Below are positions 19,036 to 28,429 of a stretch of 64,000 nucleotides of DNA, in pieces. The stretch's first letter is position 1. Every line of letters starts with the position of its first letter. The notes below the pieces were generated by a model. The model was not told the DNA's origin, searched no databases, and saw only the letters and a program-made list of their open reading frames with translations. The position numbers and the translations under genes were made by a program. Origin of the DNA: an uncultured Eubacteriales bacterium (GTDB lineage Bacteria > Bacillota > Clostridia > Oscillospirales > Acutalibacteraceae); contig CARTIQ010000001.1 of the NCBI GenBank assembly GCA_949068525.1, forward strand, positions 5,649 through 69,648. The letters run 5' to 3'.

Positions 19036-19575
19036 TTATTCCATTTGTTTGCCCAAAAATTCAGCTGCAGCTTGGGTTAGCTTTGTTTCTGTTTCGCTAG
19101 GGATTTTGTTTGCATCATTTTGCAGCAGTGCTACAGCTCCTGTTACATCCCCCGCAACTATTATTGGAAATATCACCATCGCTTTTTTATCCATGCCTTC
19201 AATAGGGGCCACCGTCGTTTCTGCGTCCTTATTAAAAACATAGCTGTGCCGCGACTCCATTAGATCCTCAAGCGCAGAGGTTATTCTTCTTTCTAGGTAC
19301 TCTTTTTTGGGCAGTCCTGATACTGCCACTACATGGTCTCTATCGCAAATTACTGTAGGGAAATTCGATGTGTGTGCCAATACATCGGCGTAAGTTGTCG
19401 CAAATTGTAATAGCTCCCCCACTGGCGAATACTTTTTGAATATAACACCGCCCTCTATGTCTGTAAATATTTCTAGCGGGTCACCCTCTCGAATTCTCAA
19501 CGTTCTGCGGATCTCTTTTGGGATCACTACCCGGCCTAAATCATCTATCCTTCTCACGATTCCTGTTGCTTTCAT
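19036..19575 (-). CDS. spoVT: Stage V sporulation protein T (AbrB-type regulator)
   Basis: A 179-residue transcription factor. Residues 1-50 form the swapped-hairpin AbrB DNA-binding domain (MKATGIVRRIDDLGRVVIPK, then EIRRTLRIREGDPLEIF). The rest is a GAF-like domain. In Bacillus SpoVT controls late forespore genes. I chose the ATG at 19575 because the family begins MKATGIVRRIDD; an in-frame start at 19596 exists. Confidence 0.95.
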   Translation of the reverse strand: MKATGIVRRIDDLGRVVIPKEIRRTLRIREGDPLEIFTDIEGGVIFKKYSPVGELLQFATTYADVLAHTSNFPTVICDRDHVVAVSGLPKKEYLERRITSALEDLMESRHSYVFNKDAETTVAPIEGMDKKAMVIFPIIVAGDVTGAVALLQNDANKIPSETETKLTQAAAEFLGKQME

Positions 19576-19683
19576 TTTTACACTCAATACCTCCATCTTT
19601 GTTCTTTATAATTAAATTCCACAATTTTGTCTCGACATCATTTTTAAATATCTTAATTATGGTCAGAATTTTTTGTTTTAAAT

Positions 19684-20043
19684 CTAGTTTTTGTCGCTAG
19701 ACTTTGAAACAAGCGCCGCAATGTATCCAAAAAATATTGCAGCAGCAATTCCAGCTGCACTTGCACTAAGCCCACCTATGAAAATGCCTAAGAACCCTTT
19801 TTCTTTTACAAGTTCCAAAACCCCTTTTGCCATGGTATAGCCAAACCCAGTCAAGGGCACAGTAGCTCCCGCTCCTGCAAACTCTACAAGTGGCTCATAC
19901 AGCCCCACTGCAGTTAGTGCTACTCCTAAAGTTACAAACAAAACCAAAATCTTAGCTGGCGTCAGATTTGTTTTGTCGATCAAAATTTGGCCTACCACGC
20001 AGATCATGCCTCCCACAACAAATGCTTTTATATATTCCACCAT
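19684..20043 (-). CDS. spoVAE: Stage V sporulation protein AE
   Basis: A 119-residue membrane protein with four hydrophobic helices and the SpoVAE pattern FVVGGMICVVGQILIDKT, then LTPAKILVLFVTLG and GFGYTMAKGV. SpoVA proteins form the channel moving Ca-dipicolinate into spores and out at germination. The usual partners spoVAC and spoVAD are not adjacent here; spoVT lies just downstream on the same strand. Confidence 0.92.
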   Translation of the reverse strand: MVEYIKAFVVGGMICVVGQILIDKTNLTPAKILVLFVTLGVALTAVGLYEPLVEFAGAGATVPLTGFGYTMAKGVLELVKEKGFLGIFIGGLSASAAGIAAAIFFGYIAALVSKSSDKN

Positions 20044-20257
20044 ATCACTCCTTTTTCTTTATTGTCTCTATATTTTTTTATTTTATGTGAATTTTTTTGT
20101 TAAAATTTTGCTTGCCCCTCCGCTCCAAAAAACTAAAGTCTGCTTTTATACCCTATAAATTCACAAAAATTTAAAATTATGGTTTATTTAATAGCCACAT
20201 CGTAGTATAATTAAATAAATTAGCTTTTAACGTTTATGTGTGGGGGGCTTGTTCTTT

Positions 20258-21742
20258 ATGAGCGATAAATATGATGATAATAACCTTTTTAACGATAGCC
20301 ACGATGGTTCTGAAGGATTTAGTGGCTCAAGCAAAAGCCAGGGCAATAATAATAAAGATAAAAATTTGATATCTTGGTCGGGTACGTCGTCTTATAGCTA
20401 TGATCCGGAGAAAATTCGGGTCTCTACTGCAAATTCTCATTATTCAAGCAGTAACATCAACAAAGCTAACATCAGCGGCTCTTGTAACGGAAATAACAAC
20501 GCCGCTAGTTGCAACAAAAAATCAGCAGTTAATTCGCCATCATCAACTGCTTTTGTTAATAATACTCACAAAAATAAAATGGATAAGGGGTTAAAGGTCT
20601 TTTTAATAACCGCTGCTATTATTTTTGGGGCTATGTTTTTGATTTTTAGTGCTTCTCTTTTGGCTAATTTTCTTAAACATGACTCTAGATTTCGCGCTCT
20701 CACTTCTAATTTTGGTGATTTCAATGGCAGTTCTGTTGCTATTCACACAAACGATATCCCCGAAAGTGCCGATGCTAAAACCGCTGAACAAATTTACCAA
20801 GAGATTGCACCTTCTATTGTTGGTGTTGTTACTTATAATCCTTCTGCCGGCTTGATTTCTACATTCTCTCGGCAGGGGAGCGGCATAATTATTAGCGAAG
20901 ACGGTTACGTTGTTACAAATTCGCATGTTATTGGAAATACTAACAAATATAATGTTAGCGTCGTTACAAGTGATCGTAAAGAGTTTGCTGCAAAAATCAT
21001 TGGTTTTGACCAGCGAACCGATATTGCTGTTTTAAAAATAGATGCAACTGGCCTTAAAGCTGCAGAATTTGGGAACTCAGATCAGTTAGCTGTGGGGGCA
21101 AGTGTTTTGGCTATTGGAAATCCGGGCGGGTTAGAGTTTTCAAACTCTTTAACTCGCGGCGTTATATCTGCGCTCAACCGAGATATCGCATCTCTTGGCT
21201 CCAATGCAAATAAAAATACGACTTCAACTGTTAAGTATATTCAGACCGACGCTGCCATTAATCCAGGAAATTCTGGCGGAGCTTTAATTAATATGTACGG
21301 TCAGGTTATTGGAATTAATAACATTAAGCTAACCGAATATGAAGCTATGGGGCTTGCTATTCCTAGCAATACCGTCACCTCTATTGTTAGCGAGCTCATT
21401 AAAAATGGGTATGTTTCTGGCCGTGTTAAGATGGGTATTAGTGTCCGGGCTTTGTCTGCCTATGAAGCTCAGTTAAATAATGTACCACAGGGCTTGCTTG
21501 TTCTAGAAATTGCTGAGGGAAGCAGTGCTGGTGCAAGTGGCCTTCGGGTTGGAGATATCATAATAAAATTTGGCAGTGTGGACACAAGGACCACGGCTGC
21601 TTTATATAACGAACTTTCTAACCACAAACCTGGCGAAACCGTTAATGTGTCGGTTCATCGTATGTCTGTCCTTCGTAGCGAGGAACACTCCACCCAAGAG
21701 ATTCCGGTTACATTAACCGAAGACAAAGGTGAAGCTCAATAA
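20258..21742 (+). CDS. Membrane-anchored HtrA/DegP-type serine protease with PDZ domain
   Basis: A 494-residue quality-control protease. An unusually long Asn/Ser-rich cytoplasmic N-terminus is followed by one membrane helix (about 111-135), a trypsin-like domain with the triad His223 (TNSHVIG), Asp255 (RTDIAVLK) and Ser339 (GNSGGAL), and one PDZ domain. The ATG at 20258 is chosen because a run of G residues lies just upstream; a GTG at 20240 is possible. It is monocistronic, with a strong terminator after it. Confidence 0.93.
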   Translation: MSDKYDDNNLFNDSHDGSEGFSGSSKSQGNNNKDKNLISWSGTSSYSYDPEKIRVSTANSHYSSSNINKANISGSCNGNNNAASCNKKSAVNSPSSTAFVNNTHKNKMDKGLKVFLITAAIIFGAMFLIFSASLLANFLKHDSRFRALTSNFGDFNGSSVAIHTNDIPESADAKTAEQIYQEIAPSIVGVVTYNPSAGLISTFSRQGSGIIISEDGYVVTNSHVIGNTNKYNVSVVTSDRKEFAAKIIGFDQRTDIAVLKIDATGLKAAEFGNSDQLAVGASVLAIGNPGGLEFSNSLTRGVISALNRDIASLGSNANKNTTSTVKYIQTDAAINPGNSGGALINMYGQVIGINNIKLTEYEAMGLAIPSNTVTSIVSELIKNGYVSGRVKMGISVRALSAYEAQLNNVPQGLLVLEIAEGSSAGASGLRVGDIIIKFGSVDTRTTAALYNELSNHKPGETVNVSVHRMSVLRSEEHSTQEIPVTLTEDKGEAQ

Positions 21743-21774
21743 CCTAGGGAAATTAACTTCGTTTAGTACACTCT

Positions 21775-21829
21775 AATACTTATTATCTCTATTTTGCCTT
21801 TGTTTTTGGGATAATAAGTATTTTTCTTT
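21775..21829 (+). terminator. Terminator after htrA
   Basis: AATACTTATTATC (21775-21787) pairs perfectly with GATAATAAGTATT (21810-21822), followed by TTTCTTTTTT. The loop is long at 22 bases. Confidence 0.75.
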
Positions 21830-21918
21830 TTTTCTCCGGCGGTGCTCGTCGTCGCAAGGATAAAGACTTTACTTATGTCGATTATTGGGTTATTATATTT
21901 AAAGAGGTGGAAATAACT

Positions 21919-23706
21919 ATGGCTGAGAGTATAAAAAGTTTTCGGCGGACTAATTATTGTGGCGATTTTTCTATGGATGACGTTGGTAAAGAGGTTGCGG
22001 TTTGCGGTTGGGTACAGCGGCAACGAGATTTAGGTCACCTTATTTTTATAGATTTGCGCGATAGAACGGGGATTGTACAATTGGCTTTTAGCGATGAAAC
22101 TAAGTCAGAAATCTTCAAAAAGGCCTTTGTAGTGCGGGCGGAATTTGTTTTGGCTGCAAGAGGAGTGGTAAAAGAAAGATCCTCTAAAAACATGCAGATA
22201 AAAACTGGTGAAATCGAAATCGAAGTTACAGAATTACACGTATTGTCGGAGGCAGAGACTCCTCCTTTTGAGATTTTGGAAAATTCCAACGCAAATGAAG
22301 AGCTTCGCTTAAAATATAGGTATCTGGACTTGCGCCGGCCAGACGTACAGGATAAAATTATCGCTCGGCACAAAATAGTAAAGCTTGCTCGTGATTATTT
22401 TGACAAGAACGGCTTTATTGAGATAGAAACACCAATGCTTATAAAGTCAACTCCGGAGGGCGCTCGGGATTATTTGGTGCCTTCTAGAGTTTATCCCGGC
22501 AACTTTTTTGCACTTCCTCAATCACCGCAGCTATACAAGCAGTTAATAATGCTGGCAGGATTTGATCGGTACTTTCAGATTGCGCGCTGCTTTAGAGACG
22601 AGGATTTGCGTGCGGATAGACAGCCAGAATTCACACAAATTGACCTGGAGATGTCGTTCGTAGAAGCTGATGACGTGATGCTTATAACGGAGGGATTCAT
22701 AAAAAAAGTTTTTAAGGAAGTTCTAAACAAAGAGATACAAACTCCGTTAAAAAGGCTAACTTATGCAGAAGCTATGTGCAGATTTGGTTCCGACAAACCC
22801 GACCTGCGCTTTGGAATGGAACTTGTGGACTTGAGCGAAATATTGAAAAACTGTGAGTTTAAGATATTCTCTGGCGCAATCGGTAACGGCGGCTCTGTAC
22901 GGGCAATAAACGCTAAGGGTATCGCTTCTAATTTACCTCGAAAAGAAGTCGACAAGCTAACAGAGTGGTTAAAAGACTACGGTGCAAAGGGGCTTGCTTG
23001 GACTAAGCTTAACGCTGACTCTAGCTCTAGTTCTTCTTATGAAAAATTTTTGTCAGATCCCGAGATTTTATCAATAAGAAATGCCGTTGACGCACAAAAT
23101 GACGATGTTATCTTTATAGTATCGAGTGAAGATACTCAGATTGTTTTGGAAAGTTTAGGAGCTCTTCGCTGTGAAATTGCTCGTAGGTTTAATATGATTA
23201 ATGAAAGCGAGCCAAATTTATTATGGGTGACAGATTTTCCGCTGTTTGAGTTTAGCAAAGAGGAGAACAGATATGTTGCAAAGCACCATCCATTCACTGC
23301 TCCGCAAGATAGGGATATTTCCAAATTAGATTCGGAGCCTCAAAACGTACATGCCAAAGCCTATGATCTGGTCCTTAATGGCAACGAAGTTGGTGGCGGA
23401 TCAATTAGAATTAATAATCCTGAATTGCAGCAAAAAATGCTCAAGGCGTTAGGATTTTCTAAGGAAGAAGCCGAACAACGGTTTGGGTTCTTAATAGATG
23501 CCTTCAAATACGGTGCTCCACCACATGGTGGCCTGGCCTTTGGGCTAGATAGACTCGTTATGTTAATGCTAAACTGCAAGAGTATCCGCGATGTTATTGC
23601 GTTTCCAAAGGTTGCAAGTTCCGCCGAATTGATGTCTGGTTCTCCGAACAAAGTTAGCTCCGAGCAGTTGGACGAATTGTCAATTAGCCTAACTGTTAAA
23701 AACTGA
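21919..23706 (+). CDS. aspS: Aspartyl-tRNA synthetase
   Basis: A 595-residue class IIb synthetase of the bacterial type. It has an N-terminal OB anticodon-binding domain (VCGWVQRQRDLGHLIFIDLR), motif 2 FRDEDLRADRQPEFTQID, a GAD insertion and a C-terminal motif 3 GGLAFGLDRLVM. The ATG at 21919 is preceded by AGAGGTGG. No T-box-like leader is evident upstream. Whether it also charges tRNA-Asn cannot be told here. Confidence 0.97.
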   Translation: MAESIKSFRRTNYCGDFSMDDVGKEVAVCGWVQRQRDLGHLIFIDLRDRTGIVQLAFSDETKSEIFKKAFVVRAEFVLAARGVVKERSSKNMQIKTGEIEIEVTELHVLSEAETPPFEILENSNANEELRLKYRYLDLRRPDVQDKIIARHKIVKLARDYFDKNGFIEIETPMLIKSTPEGARDYLVPSRVYPGNFFALPQSPQLYKQLIMLAGFDRYFQIARCFRDEDLRADRQPEFTQIDLEMSFVEADDVMLITEGFIKKVFKEVLNKEIQTPLKRLTYAEAMCRFGSDKPDLRFGMELVDLSEILKNCEFKIFSGAIGNGGSVRAINAKGIASNLPRKEVDKLTEWLKDYGAKGLAWTKLNADSSSSSSYEKFLSDPEILSIRNAVDAQNDDVIFIVSSEDTQIVLESLGALRCEIARRFNMINESEPNLLWVTDFPLFEFSKEENRYVAKHHPFTAPQDRDISKLDSEPQNVHAKAYDLVLNGNEVGGGSIRINNPELQQKMLKALGFSKEEAEQRFGFLIDAFKYGAPPHGGLAFGLDRLVMLMLNCKSIRDVIAFPKVASSAELMSGSPNKVSSEQLDELSISLTVKN

Positions 23707-23730
23707 TAATATAAAAGAGGTCGTAAAAAT

Positions 23731-24030
23731 ATGCCGTCAAACAAAGATTACTTAAATTTCGTGCTAGAACAACTTTCTGGCTTAGAAAAAATCGCCTATC
23801 GGCAAATGATGGGTGAATTTATTCTTTACTATAACGGTAAAATTATCGGTGGTATATATGACAATCGTTTGCTTTTAAAGCCAACCAAAGCCGCAAAGTT
23901 GCTAATACAAAAACCAGTTTACGAAAAGCCTTATAAAGGTGCAAAAAGAATGCTACTGGTCGAAGGTGTTGACAATAAAAGTTTTTTGGAGCACTTATTT
24001 AATTTGATATACGGGGAGCTTTATAATTAA
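23731..24030 (+). CDS. TfoX N-terminal domain protein
   Basis: A 99-residue protein matching the TfoX/Sxy N-terminal fold: IAYRQMMGEFILYYNGKIIG, followed by DNRLLLKPT. In Proteobacteria this domain belongs to the competence regulator Sxy; stand-alone versions in Firmicutes have no defined role. It begins 24 bp after aspS, probably co-transcribed, and ends at a terminator. Confidence 0.85.
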   Translation: MPSNKDYLNFVLEQLSGLEKIAYRQMMGEFILYYNGKIIGGIYDNRLLLKPTKAAKLLIQKPVYEKPYKGAKRMLLVEGVDNKSFLEHLFNLIYGELYN

Positions 24031-24037
24031 AAAAAGG

Positions 24038-24062
24038 CACTGCTACCCAATTGGGTGCAGTG
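24038..24062. terminator. Bidirectional terminator between tfoX-like gene and ndk
   Basis: CACTGC-T-ACCC, loop AATT, GGGT-GCAGTG forms a compact hairpin flanked by A and T runs between convergent genes. Confidence 0.8.
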
Positions 24063-24085
24063 TCGTAATATTTTTTAAGCTCTCT

Positions 24086-24490
24086 TTATTTAAAGAACCT
24101 TTTTATTTCGATGTTTGCGTTTTCAACAGAATCAGAACCATGAATAAGATTCTCCGTCGTGCAAAAGGCAAAGTCCCCTCTAATTGTGCCGGCAGGGGCT
24201 TCCTCAAATTTAGTTGGCCCCATCAAAATACGCATACCCTTTACTGCGCTTTCTCCCTCTACAATCATTGCCAAAACAGGCCCCGAAGTCATATACTTAA
24301 CAATCTCTGGGAAAAAAGGTTTATCCACAATGTGAGCATAATGTTCGCAAAGTACAGCCTCATTAAGTTTTATCATTTTTGCATCTATAATTTTGTATCC
24401 CTTTTTTTCTATTCTAGAAATTACCTTCCCCATCAAGCCACGCTTAATACAGTCGGGCTTTAGCATAATATAAGTCTTTTCAATAGCCAT
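24086..24490 (-). CDS. ndk: Nucleoside diphosphate kinase
   Basis: A 134-residue enzyme that balances NTP and dNTP pools by phosphotransfer through a histidine. The N-terminus is EKTYIMLKPD. The usual NxxH active-site block reads TTENLIHGSDS and the GPV motif is present. The ATG at 24490 has GAAGGAG seven bases upstream. Length is slightly below the usual 135-150. Confidence 0.94.
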   Translation of the reverse strand: MAIEKTYIMLKPDCIKRGLMGKVISRIEKKGYKIIDAKMIKLNEAVLCEHYAHIVDKPFFPEIVKYMTSGPVLAMIVEGESAVKGMRILMGPTKFEEAPAGTIRGDFAFCTTENLIHGSDSVENANIEIKRFFK

Positions 24491-24535
24491 CACAAATACT
24501 CCTTCATAATTTATCATAAAAACAATTTATATCAG

Positions 24536-24865
24536 CTAAAAATAAAAGTTACCCAATTCATCCTTAAAAAGTGAGATCCTTTTTATAACTGAATCTAAAT
24601 TTATTAAGCCATATACATGAGGAAACCGTGTCCCATTTTTCCCTCTTTTTTCCCATTTAACTTCACTTTCTAGCTTTTTGGTATCTATAAATAATACAGT
24701 CAGTAGCTCATCTATATCTTTTAAATTATCATTTGCCACATTGAGCATTTCTTCTGCTGTTGAACAATGTATAAACCCATCTTTTTTAATAGCAAAATCT
24801 CCGTAATATCCTGACTTCAAACTTTTTTCATAATCAGTTTCTTTGGCTGCATGAAGTATTATCAT
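24536..24865 (-). CDS. DUF952 family protein
   Basis: A 109-residue protein with DUF952 features: a leading HAAKETDYEKSLKSGYYG, then DGFIHCSTAEEM with the conserved His-Cys-Ser, and FPHVYGLINLDSV. The family is thought to resemble glutathione-S-transferase or ADP-ribosyl folds, but no reaction is established. It lies between ndk and the tRNA array. Confidence 0.85.
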   Translation of the reverse strand: MIILHAAKETDYEKSLKSGYYGDFAIKKDGFIHCSTAEEMLNVANDNLKDIDELLTVLFIDTKKLESEVKWEKRGKNGTRFPHVYGLINLDSVIKRISLFKDELGNFYF

Positions 24866-24941
24866 TTTTTGCCCTTCTAAATTATATTATAAATTTTAAG
24901 AAAAAACTATCATATAAAATTATGATAGTTTCTAAAAAAAC

Positions 24942-25015
24942 TGGAGGCGCCACCCAGATTTGAACTGGGGATCAGGGTTTTGCAGACCCATGCCTTACCA
25001 CTTGGCTATGGCGCC
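24942..25015 (-). tRNA. tRNA-Cys (anticodon GCA)
   Basis: Acceptor GGCGCC pairs with its mirror near the 3' end; the anticodon loop is CTGCAAA. Encoded CCA. Last gene of a five-tRNA array transcribed leftward. Confidence 0.96.
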
Positions 25016-25028
25016 AACAAAAACTAAA

Positions 25029-25104
25029 TGGAGCGGATGACGAGGCTCGAACTCGCTACCTCCACCTTGGCAAGGTGGCGCTCTACCAGATGAGCTACAT
25101 CCGC
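25029..25104 (-). tRNA. tRNA-Gly (anticodon GCC)
   Basis: Acceptor GCGGATG; anticodon loop TTGCCAA; T loop GTTCGAGCC; encoded CCA. Confidence 0.96.
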
Positions 25105-25113
25105 AAATTTAAG

Positions 25114-25189
<76 letters not shown>

Positions 25190-25195
25190 AAAAGA

Positions 25196-25272
25196 TGGCG
25201 ACCCGAAACGGGCTCGAACCGTCGACCTCTAGCGTGACAGGCTAGCGTTCTAACCAACTGAACTACCGGGCC
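25196..25272 (-). tRNA. tRNA-Asp (anticodon GTC)
   Basis: Acceptor GGCCCGG; anticodon loop CTGTCAC; T loop GTTCGAGCC; encoded CCA. Confidence 0.96.
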
Positions 25273-25277
25273 ATCAA

Positions 25278-25353
25278 TGGTGGGAACAACAGGGCTCGAA
25301 CCTGTGACCCCTTGCTTGTAAGGCAAGTGCTCTCCCAGCTGAGCTATGCTCCC
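25278..25353 (-). tRNA. tRNA-Val (anticodon TAC)
   Basis: Acceptor GGGAGCA; anticodon loop CTTACAA; T loop GTTCGAGCC; encoded CCA. First gene of the array. Confidence 0.96.
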
Positions 25354-25406
25354 AAAAAAAATCTACCACAAAAAACCACCGCACAACGTGATCAGCAGTG
25401 ATATTA

Positions 25407-25435
25407 ATCATAACTCATCTTTTCCCATATGTCAA
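25407..25435 (-). promoter_or_regulatory. Promoter of the five-tRNA array
   Basis: On the minus strand a perfect TTGACA (25435-25430), a 17-bp spacer and TATGAT (25412-25407) stand about 54 bp upstream of tRNA-Val. Confidence 0.75.
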
Positions 25436-25484
25436 CACCCTTTAATTTATTTTTTGCTAAAAATTGAAGAGCAACCAACTAATA

Positions 25485-25511
25485 TTGAAAATTTTTAATC
25501 TGTGTTATAAT
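25485..25511 (+). promoter_or_regulatory. Possible promoter of the aminotransferase gene
   Basis: TTGAAA (25485-25490) and a perfect TATAAT (25506-25511) are separated by 15 bp, short for sigma-A, so only the -10 element is firm. It lies about 30 bp before the start codon. Confidence 0.5.
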
Positions 25512-25542
25512 TGGGTATATTGTTGACTTGAAGGTGTGCTTT

Positions 25543-26820
25543 ATGAATTATTTGGCCCTGAGCAAAAATGAGTTGGTTAAAGAAAAAACACGAATCTTAA
25601 ACGAATACGAAAAATTAAAGGCGTTAAAATTAAACTTGAATATGGCACGCGGAAAGCCTTCTGTTGAGCAGCTTAACTTGTCTCGAGGGCTTTTGGATGT
25701 ATTAAATTCTGACTCTTGCTGCACTTTAAAAGATGGTAAAGACTGCCTTAATTACGGCATCTTAGATGGTATTCCCGAGATAAAAGAGCTCTTTGCACCT
25801 GTTTTAGGCGTTGAATCAGGACAAATTTTTGTTGGCGGAAATTCTAGCCTGAGCATAATGTTTGATATCATCTCATTCTTTATGACTCATGGTGTGCCCG
25901 GCTTTAAACCTTGGATTAATCAAGGTAAAATTAAATTTCTGTGCCCTTGCCCTGGTTACGACAGACATTTTGCCATACTAGCACATTTTAATATAGAGGC
26001 TATACCTGTTCCAATGACTAACACTGGCCCTGATATGGACATTGTAGAAACCCTTGTCACCACAGACCCCACAATTAAGGGAATCTTTTGCGTCCCTAAG
26101 TACTCTAATCCGCAAGGAATAACTTACTCGGACGAAACAGTTAAGCGTTTTTCTGCTTTATCCACCCTGGCACCAGATTTTAGAATCTTTTGGGATAACG
26201 CCTACGCTTTCCACGATTTGTCCGATACACCTGCTCATCTTTTAAATATAATGGATGAATGCCAAAAAAACGGGACCCAAGATCGGCCGCTGATATTTTG
26301 TTCTACTTCCAAAATTACCTTCCCTGGCGCTGGGGTTGCATTTCTGGGCGCATCTAAAAATAATCTTAACACAATTAAAGATTTTTACTCTGTCAAGACT
26401 ATAGGGTTTGACAAAATCAATCAGTTACGCCATGTCCGCTACTTTAAAGATTATAATGGGCTGTTGAATCATATGAAAAAGCATCGAGATATCTTAAAAC
26501 CTAAGTTTGATTTAGTGATAAACACTTTAAAGGAAGAGTTTTTCGAAAACAACGTCATTTCTTTTACAGAGCCAATCGGTGGATATTTTATCAGCGTTGA
26601 CGTGATGCCTGGCTGCGCAAAAAAGGTTATTGCGCTTTGCAAAAATATCGGGCTTACCTTAACCTATGCTGGCGCCACTTTTCCATATGGGATAGATAAA
26701 AAAGACAGCAATATTCGGCTAGCTCCATCTTACCCAGCCTTAAATGAACTCCAGGTTGCCGCTTATACTTTTTGCATAGCTGTGAAATTAGCTACACTTG
26801 AAAAACTTTTAGAAGGCTAA
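25543..26820 (+). CDS. PLP-dependent aminotransferase (aspartate aminotransferase, MocR-like group)
   Basis: A 425-residue fold-type I enzyme. Visible are NMARGKPSVEQLNLS near the N-terminus, NYGILDGIPEIKELFA, the PLP-binding GGNSSLS, KYSNPQG with the cofactor Asn, WDNAY, and the Schiff-base lysine in STSKITFPGAG. This pattern matches the atypical aspartate aminotransferase group of actinobacteria and clostridia. The ATG at 25543 has GAAGGTG upstream. The stop overlaps the convergent lipoprotein gene by four bases. Confidence 0.9.
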   Translation: MNYLALSKNELVKEKTRILNEYEKLKALKLNLNMARGKPSVEQLNLSRGLLDVLNSDSCCTLKDGKDCLNYGILDGIPEIKELFAPVLGVESGQIFVGGNSSLSIMFDIISFFMTHGVPGFKPWINQGKIKFLCPCPGYDRHFAILAHFNIEAIPVPMTNTGPDMDIVETLVTTDPTIKGIFCVPKYSNPQGITYSDETVKRFSALSTLAPDFRIFWDNAYAFHDLSDTPAHLLNIMDECQKNGTQDRPLIFCSTSKITFPGAGVAFLGASKNNLNTIKDFYSVKTIGFDKINQLRHVRYFKDYNGLLNHMKKHRDILKPKFDLVINTLKEEFFENNVISFTEPIGGYFISVDVMPGCAKKVIALCKNIGLTLTYAGATFPYGIDKKDSNIRLAPSYPALNELQVAAYTFCIAVKLATLEKLLEG

Positions 26821-27341
26821 TTTCCTAGATTTTCTTGACAGGAAAATTTAACTGTAGACTGCTCCCCTATCTTTATTTCTGTTATGAATCCAGTTTTTTT
26901 GTCCGCTCTTAATTCAAATTTGTCTACAGATATTTTGCCAATAAACGCAATCTCTTTGCTATCTGTAAAAAATGGAGCCTCGTCCTTATTGCTCGACATG
27001 TAATCAATTGCCTCTAAAATCGCAGTTATGTCCGATCCTCCCGGTAAAATTAGTTCATCTGTTTTGTAAATTAAGCCATCTTTCGAAATTAAATTCTCTG
27101 AACCCCTATGCTTGATTTTTAGCCCACTTAAAGTTTCCGGAGAATCAACAGTTATTTCTATTTCTCCACCTTGAAATCGCATCATGTTACCTGTTATCGA
27201 TAATTTTTTCGAGTTAACCTCAAATTTGCTTTTAAATTCTAAAACTGGGCGTTTACCCTCAGGCTCTAAACCGTTGCCACAACCCGACAAAAAAATTATC
27301 GCAAACATCAATACTGTAACAATAGCCCAAAATCGCCTCAT
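26817..27341 (-). CDS. Putative lipoprotein of unknown function
   Basis: A 174-residue protein with a lipoprotein signal: MRRF, hydrophobic AIVTVLMFAIIF and the lipobox LSGC, so it should be anchored at the outer face of the membrane. The mature part is beta-rich (GGEIEITVDSPETLSGL, FIGKISVDKFEL) and resembles small clostridial lipoproteins of unknown role. A GTG two codons upstream (27347) is an equally possible start. Confidence 0.75.
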   Translation of the reverse strand: MRRFWAIVTVLMFAIIFLSGCGNGLEPEGKRPVLEFKSKFEVNSKKLSITGNMMRFQGGEIEITVDSPETLSGLKIKHRGSENLISKDGLIYKTDELILPGGSDITAILEAIDYMSSNKDEAPFFTDSKEIAFIGKISVDKFELRADKKTGFITEIKIGEQSTVKFSCQENLGN

Positions 27342-27475
27342 ACACACATTAACCCTCTGTTTTTATTCTTAAAATGAAGTGGCAAAGTGTCCCCTTAAAG
27401 CTGATAATAAAAATCCACCGCCTTTAATACATTACTATTAAAAACGGTGAATTATTCCATTAACAATAAATTTAA

Positions 27476-27844
27476 TTAATTTTCTGTATAAGCAATAACC
27501 ACTACACTGGCGTAATTTTCTGTATGCGTTGCGCTAACCGTAAACTTTAAACCCTGATTTTTAGCTAATTCTAACGCTTGCCCAGCTAAACTTAAATATG
27601 GCTGGCCACTTTTTTGCCGCAGTAATTCAATATCGGTTAAACTTATCTCGCCCAACCCCTTGCCCAAAGCCTTTAAAAACGCCTCTTTTGCACAAAAATT
27701 AACAGCTACACTTCTTGGTAAGAGTCCTCTTTTTTTTAGCTCAGAATACTCATTTCCACCCAATATTTTATTAAAAAATGAACTTCTTTCCATCGATAGC
27801 TTTATTCGCTCAATCTCTATCAAGTCAATTCCGACCGAAATCAT
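27476..27844 (-). CDS. acpS: Holo-[acyl-carrier-protein] synthase
   Basis: A 122-residue phosphopantetheinyl transferase that activates acyl carrier protein with CoA. It shows GIDLIEIERI with the metal-binding Asp, FCAKEAFLKALGKG with the Glu and Lys, and the C-terminal SATHTENYASVVVIA. Length is typical. It follows the CD1247-type gene in the same direction. Confidence 0.95.
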   Translation of the reverse strand: MISVGIDLIEIERIKLSMERSSFFNKILGGNEYSELKKRGLLPRSVAVNFCAKEAFLKALGKGLGEISLTDIELLRQKSGQPYLSLAGQALELAKNQGLKFTVSATHTENYASVVVIAYTEN

Positions 27845-27913
27845 AATATAAATACACCAGCCCTGCTTATAAGAATGCTACCGCTGAAAGCTTTTAAGCC
27901 ACAAAATTTTAAG

Positions 27914-28429
27914 CTAGCAACCACACTCTGGCGAACATCCACATTCCGGGTCACATTCGCAAGAAAGCGCATCAACTTCGCATTCACAAGTTGGCTCACA
28001 ATTGCAAATATCTCCACAGCTGCATTTGCCATTTACTTCGATCCCATCTAAATCGAACTCCAAATTTTCTCCACAATTAGGGCACTCAACTCCGCCATCC
28101 AAAAGAACAGGTTCCGAAAGGCAAACCGTCTCATTACAGCTAGGGCACGTCACTTCATAAAAAACACCATCCTCATCGGCGCAAACATCGTCGTAATCGT
28201 CACCTTCGCCTTCGTAAAAGTCATCTTCCAAATAGCAAAGATCCTCATCAATTTCATCTATCTTATCAGCCAAATCGTCGTAGCCATCCTCTAAGTCCGA
28301 AATAGCAGTAGTAACATCATCCAAAAGCTCCACCACGGCCGCCAAAACCTTTACCTCTGGCTTCGAGTTGTCCAACTCAAGCCCTTTAACCAAGCCCTTA
28401 ACGTAAGCCAATTTTTCTTTAATATTCAT
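27914..28429 (-). CDS. CD1247-type protein with Cys-rich tail
   Basis: A 171-residue protein with an N-terminal CD1247-like helical domain (IKEKLAYVKGLVKGLEL), a very acidic Asp/Glu coiled segment, a zinc-ribbon (CPSC and CPNC) and a tail with about 14 cysteines in CxC and CxCxC patterns. The domain is common in spore-forming Clostridia, with no known function. The tail suggests metal binding; it is longer and denser in Cys than I would expect. Confidence 0.85.
   Translation of the reverse strand: MNIKEKLAYVKGLVKGLELDNSKPEVKVLAAVVELLDDVTTAISDLEDGYDDLADKIDEIDEDLCYLEDDFYEGEGDDYDDVCADEDGVFYEVTCPSCNETVCLSEPVLLDGGVECPNCGENLEFDLDGIEVNGKCSCGDICNCEPTCECEVDALSCECDPECGCSPECGC

Noticed and set aside
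21743..21918. T-box riboswitch upstream of aspS
   Set aside because: No T-box core motif was seen; the hairpin there sits just after htrA and works as its terminator.
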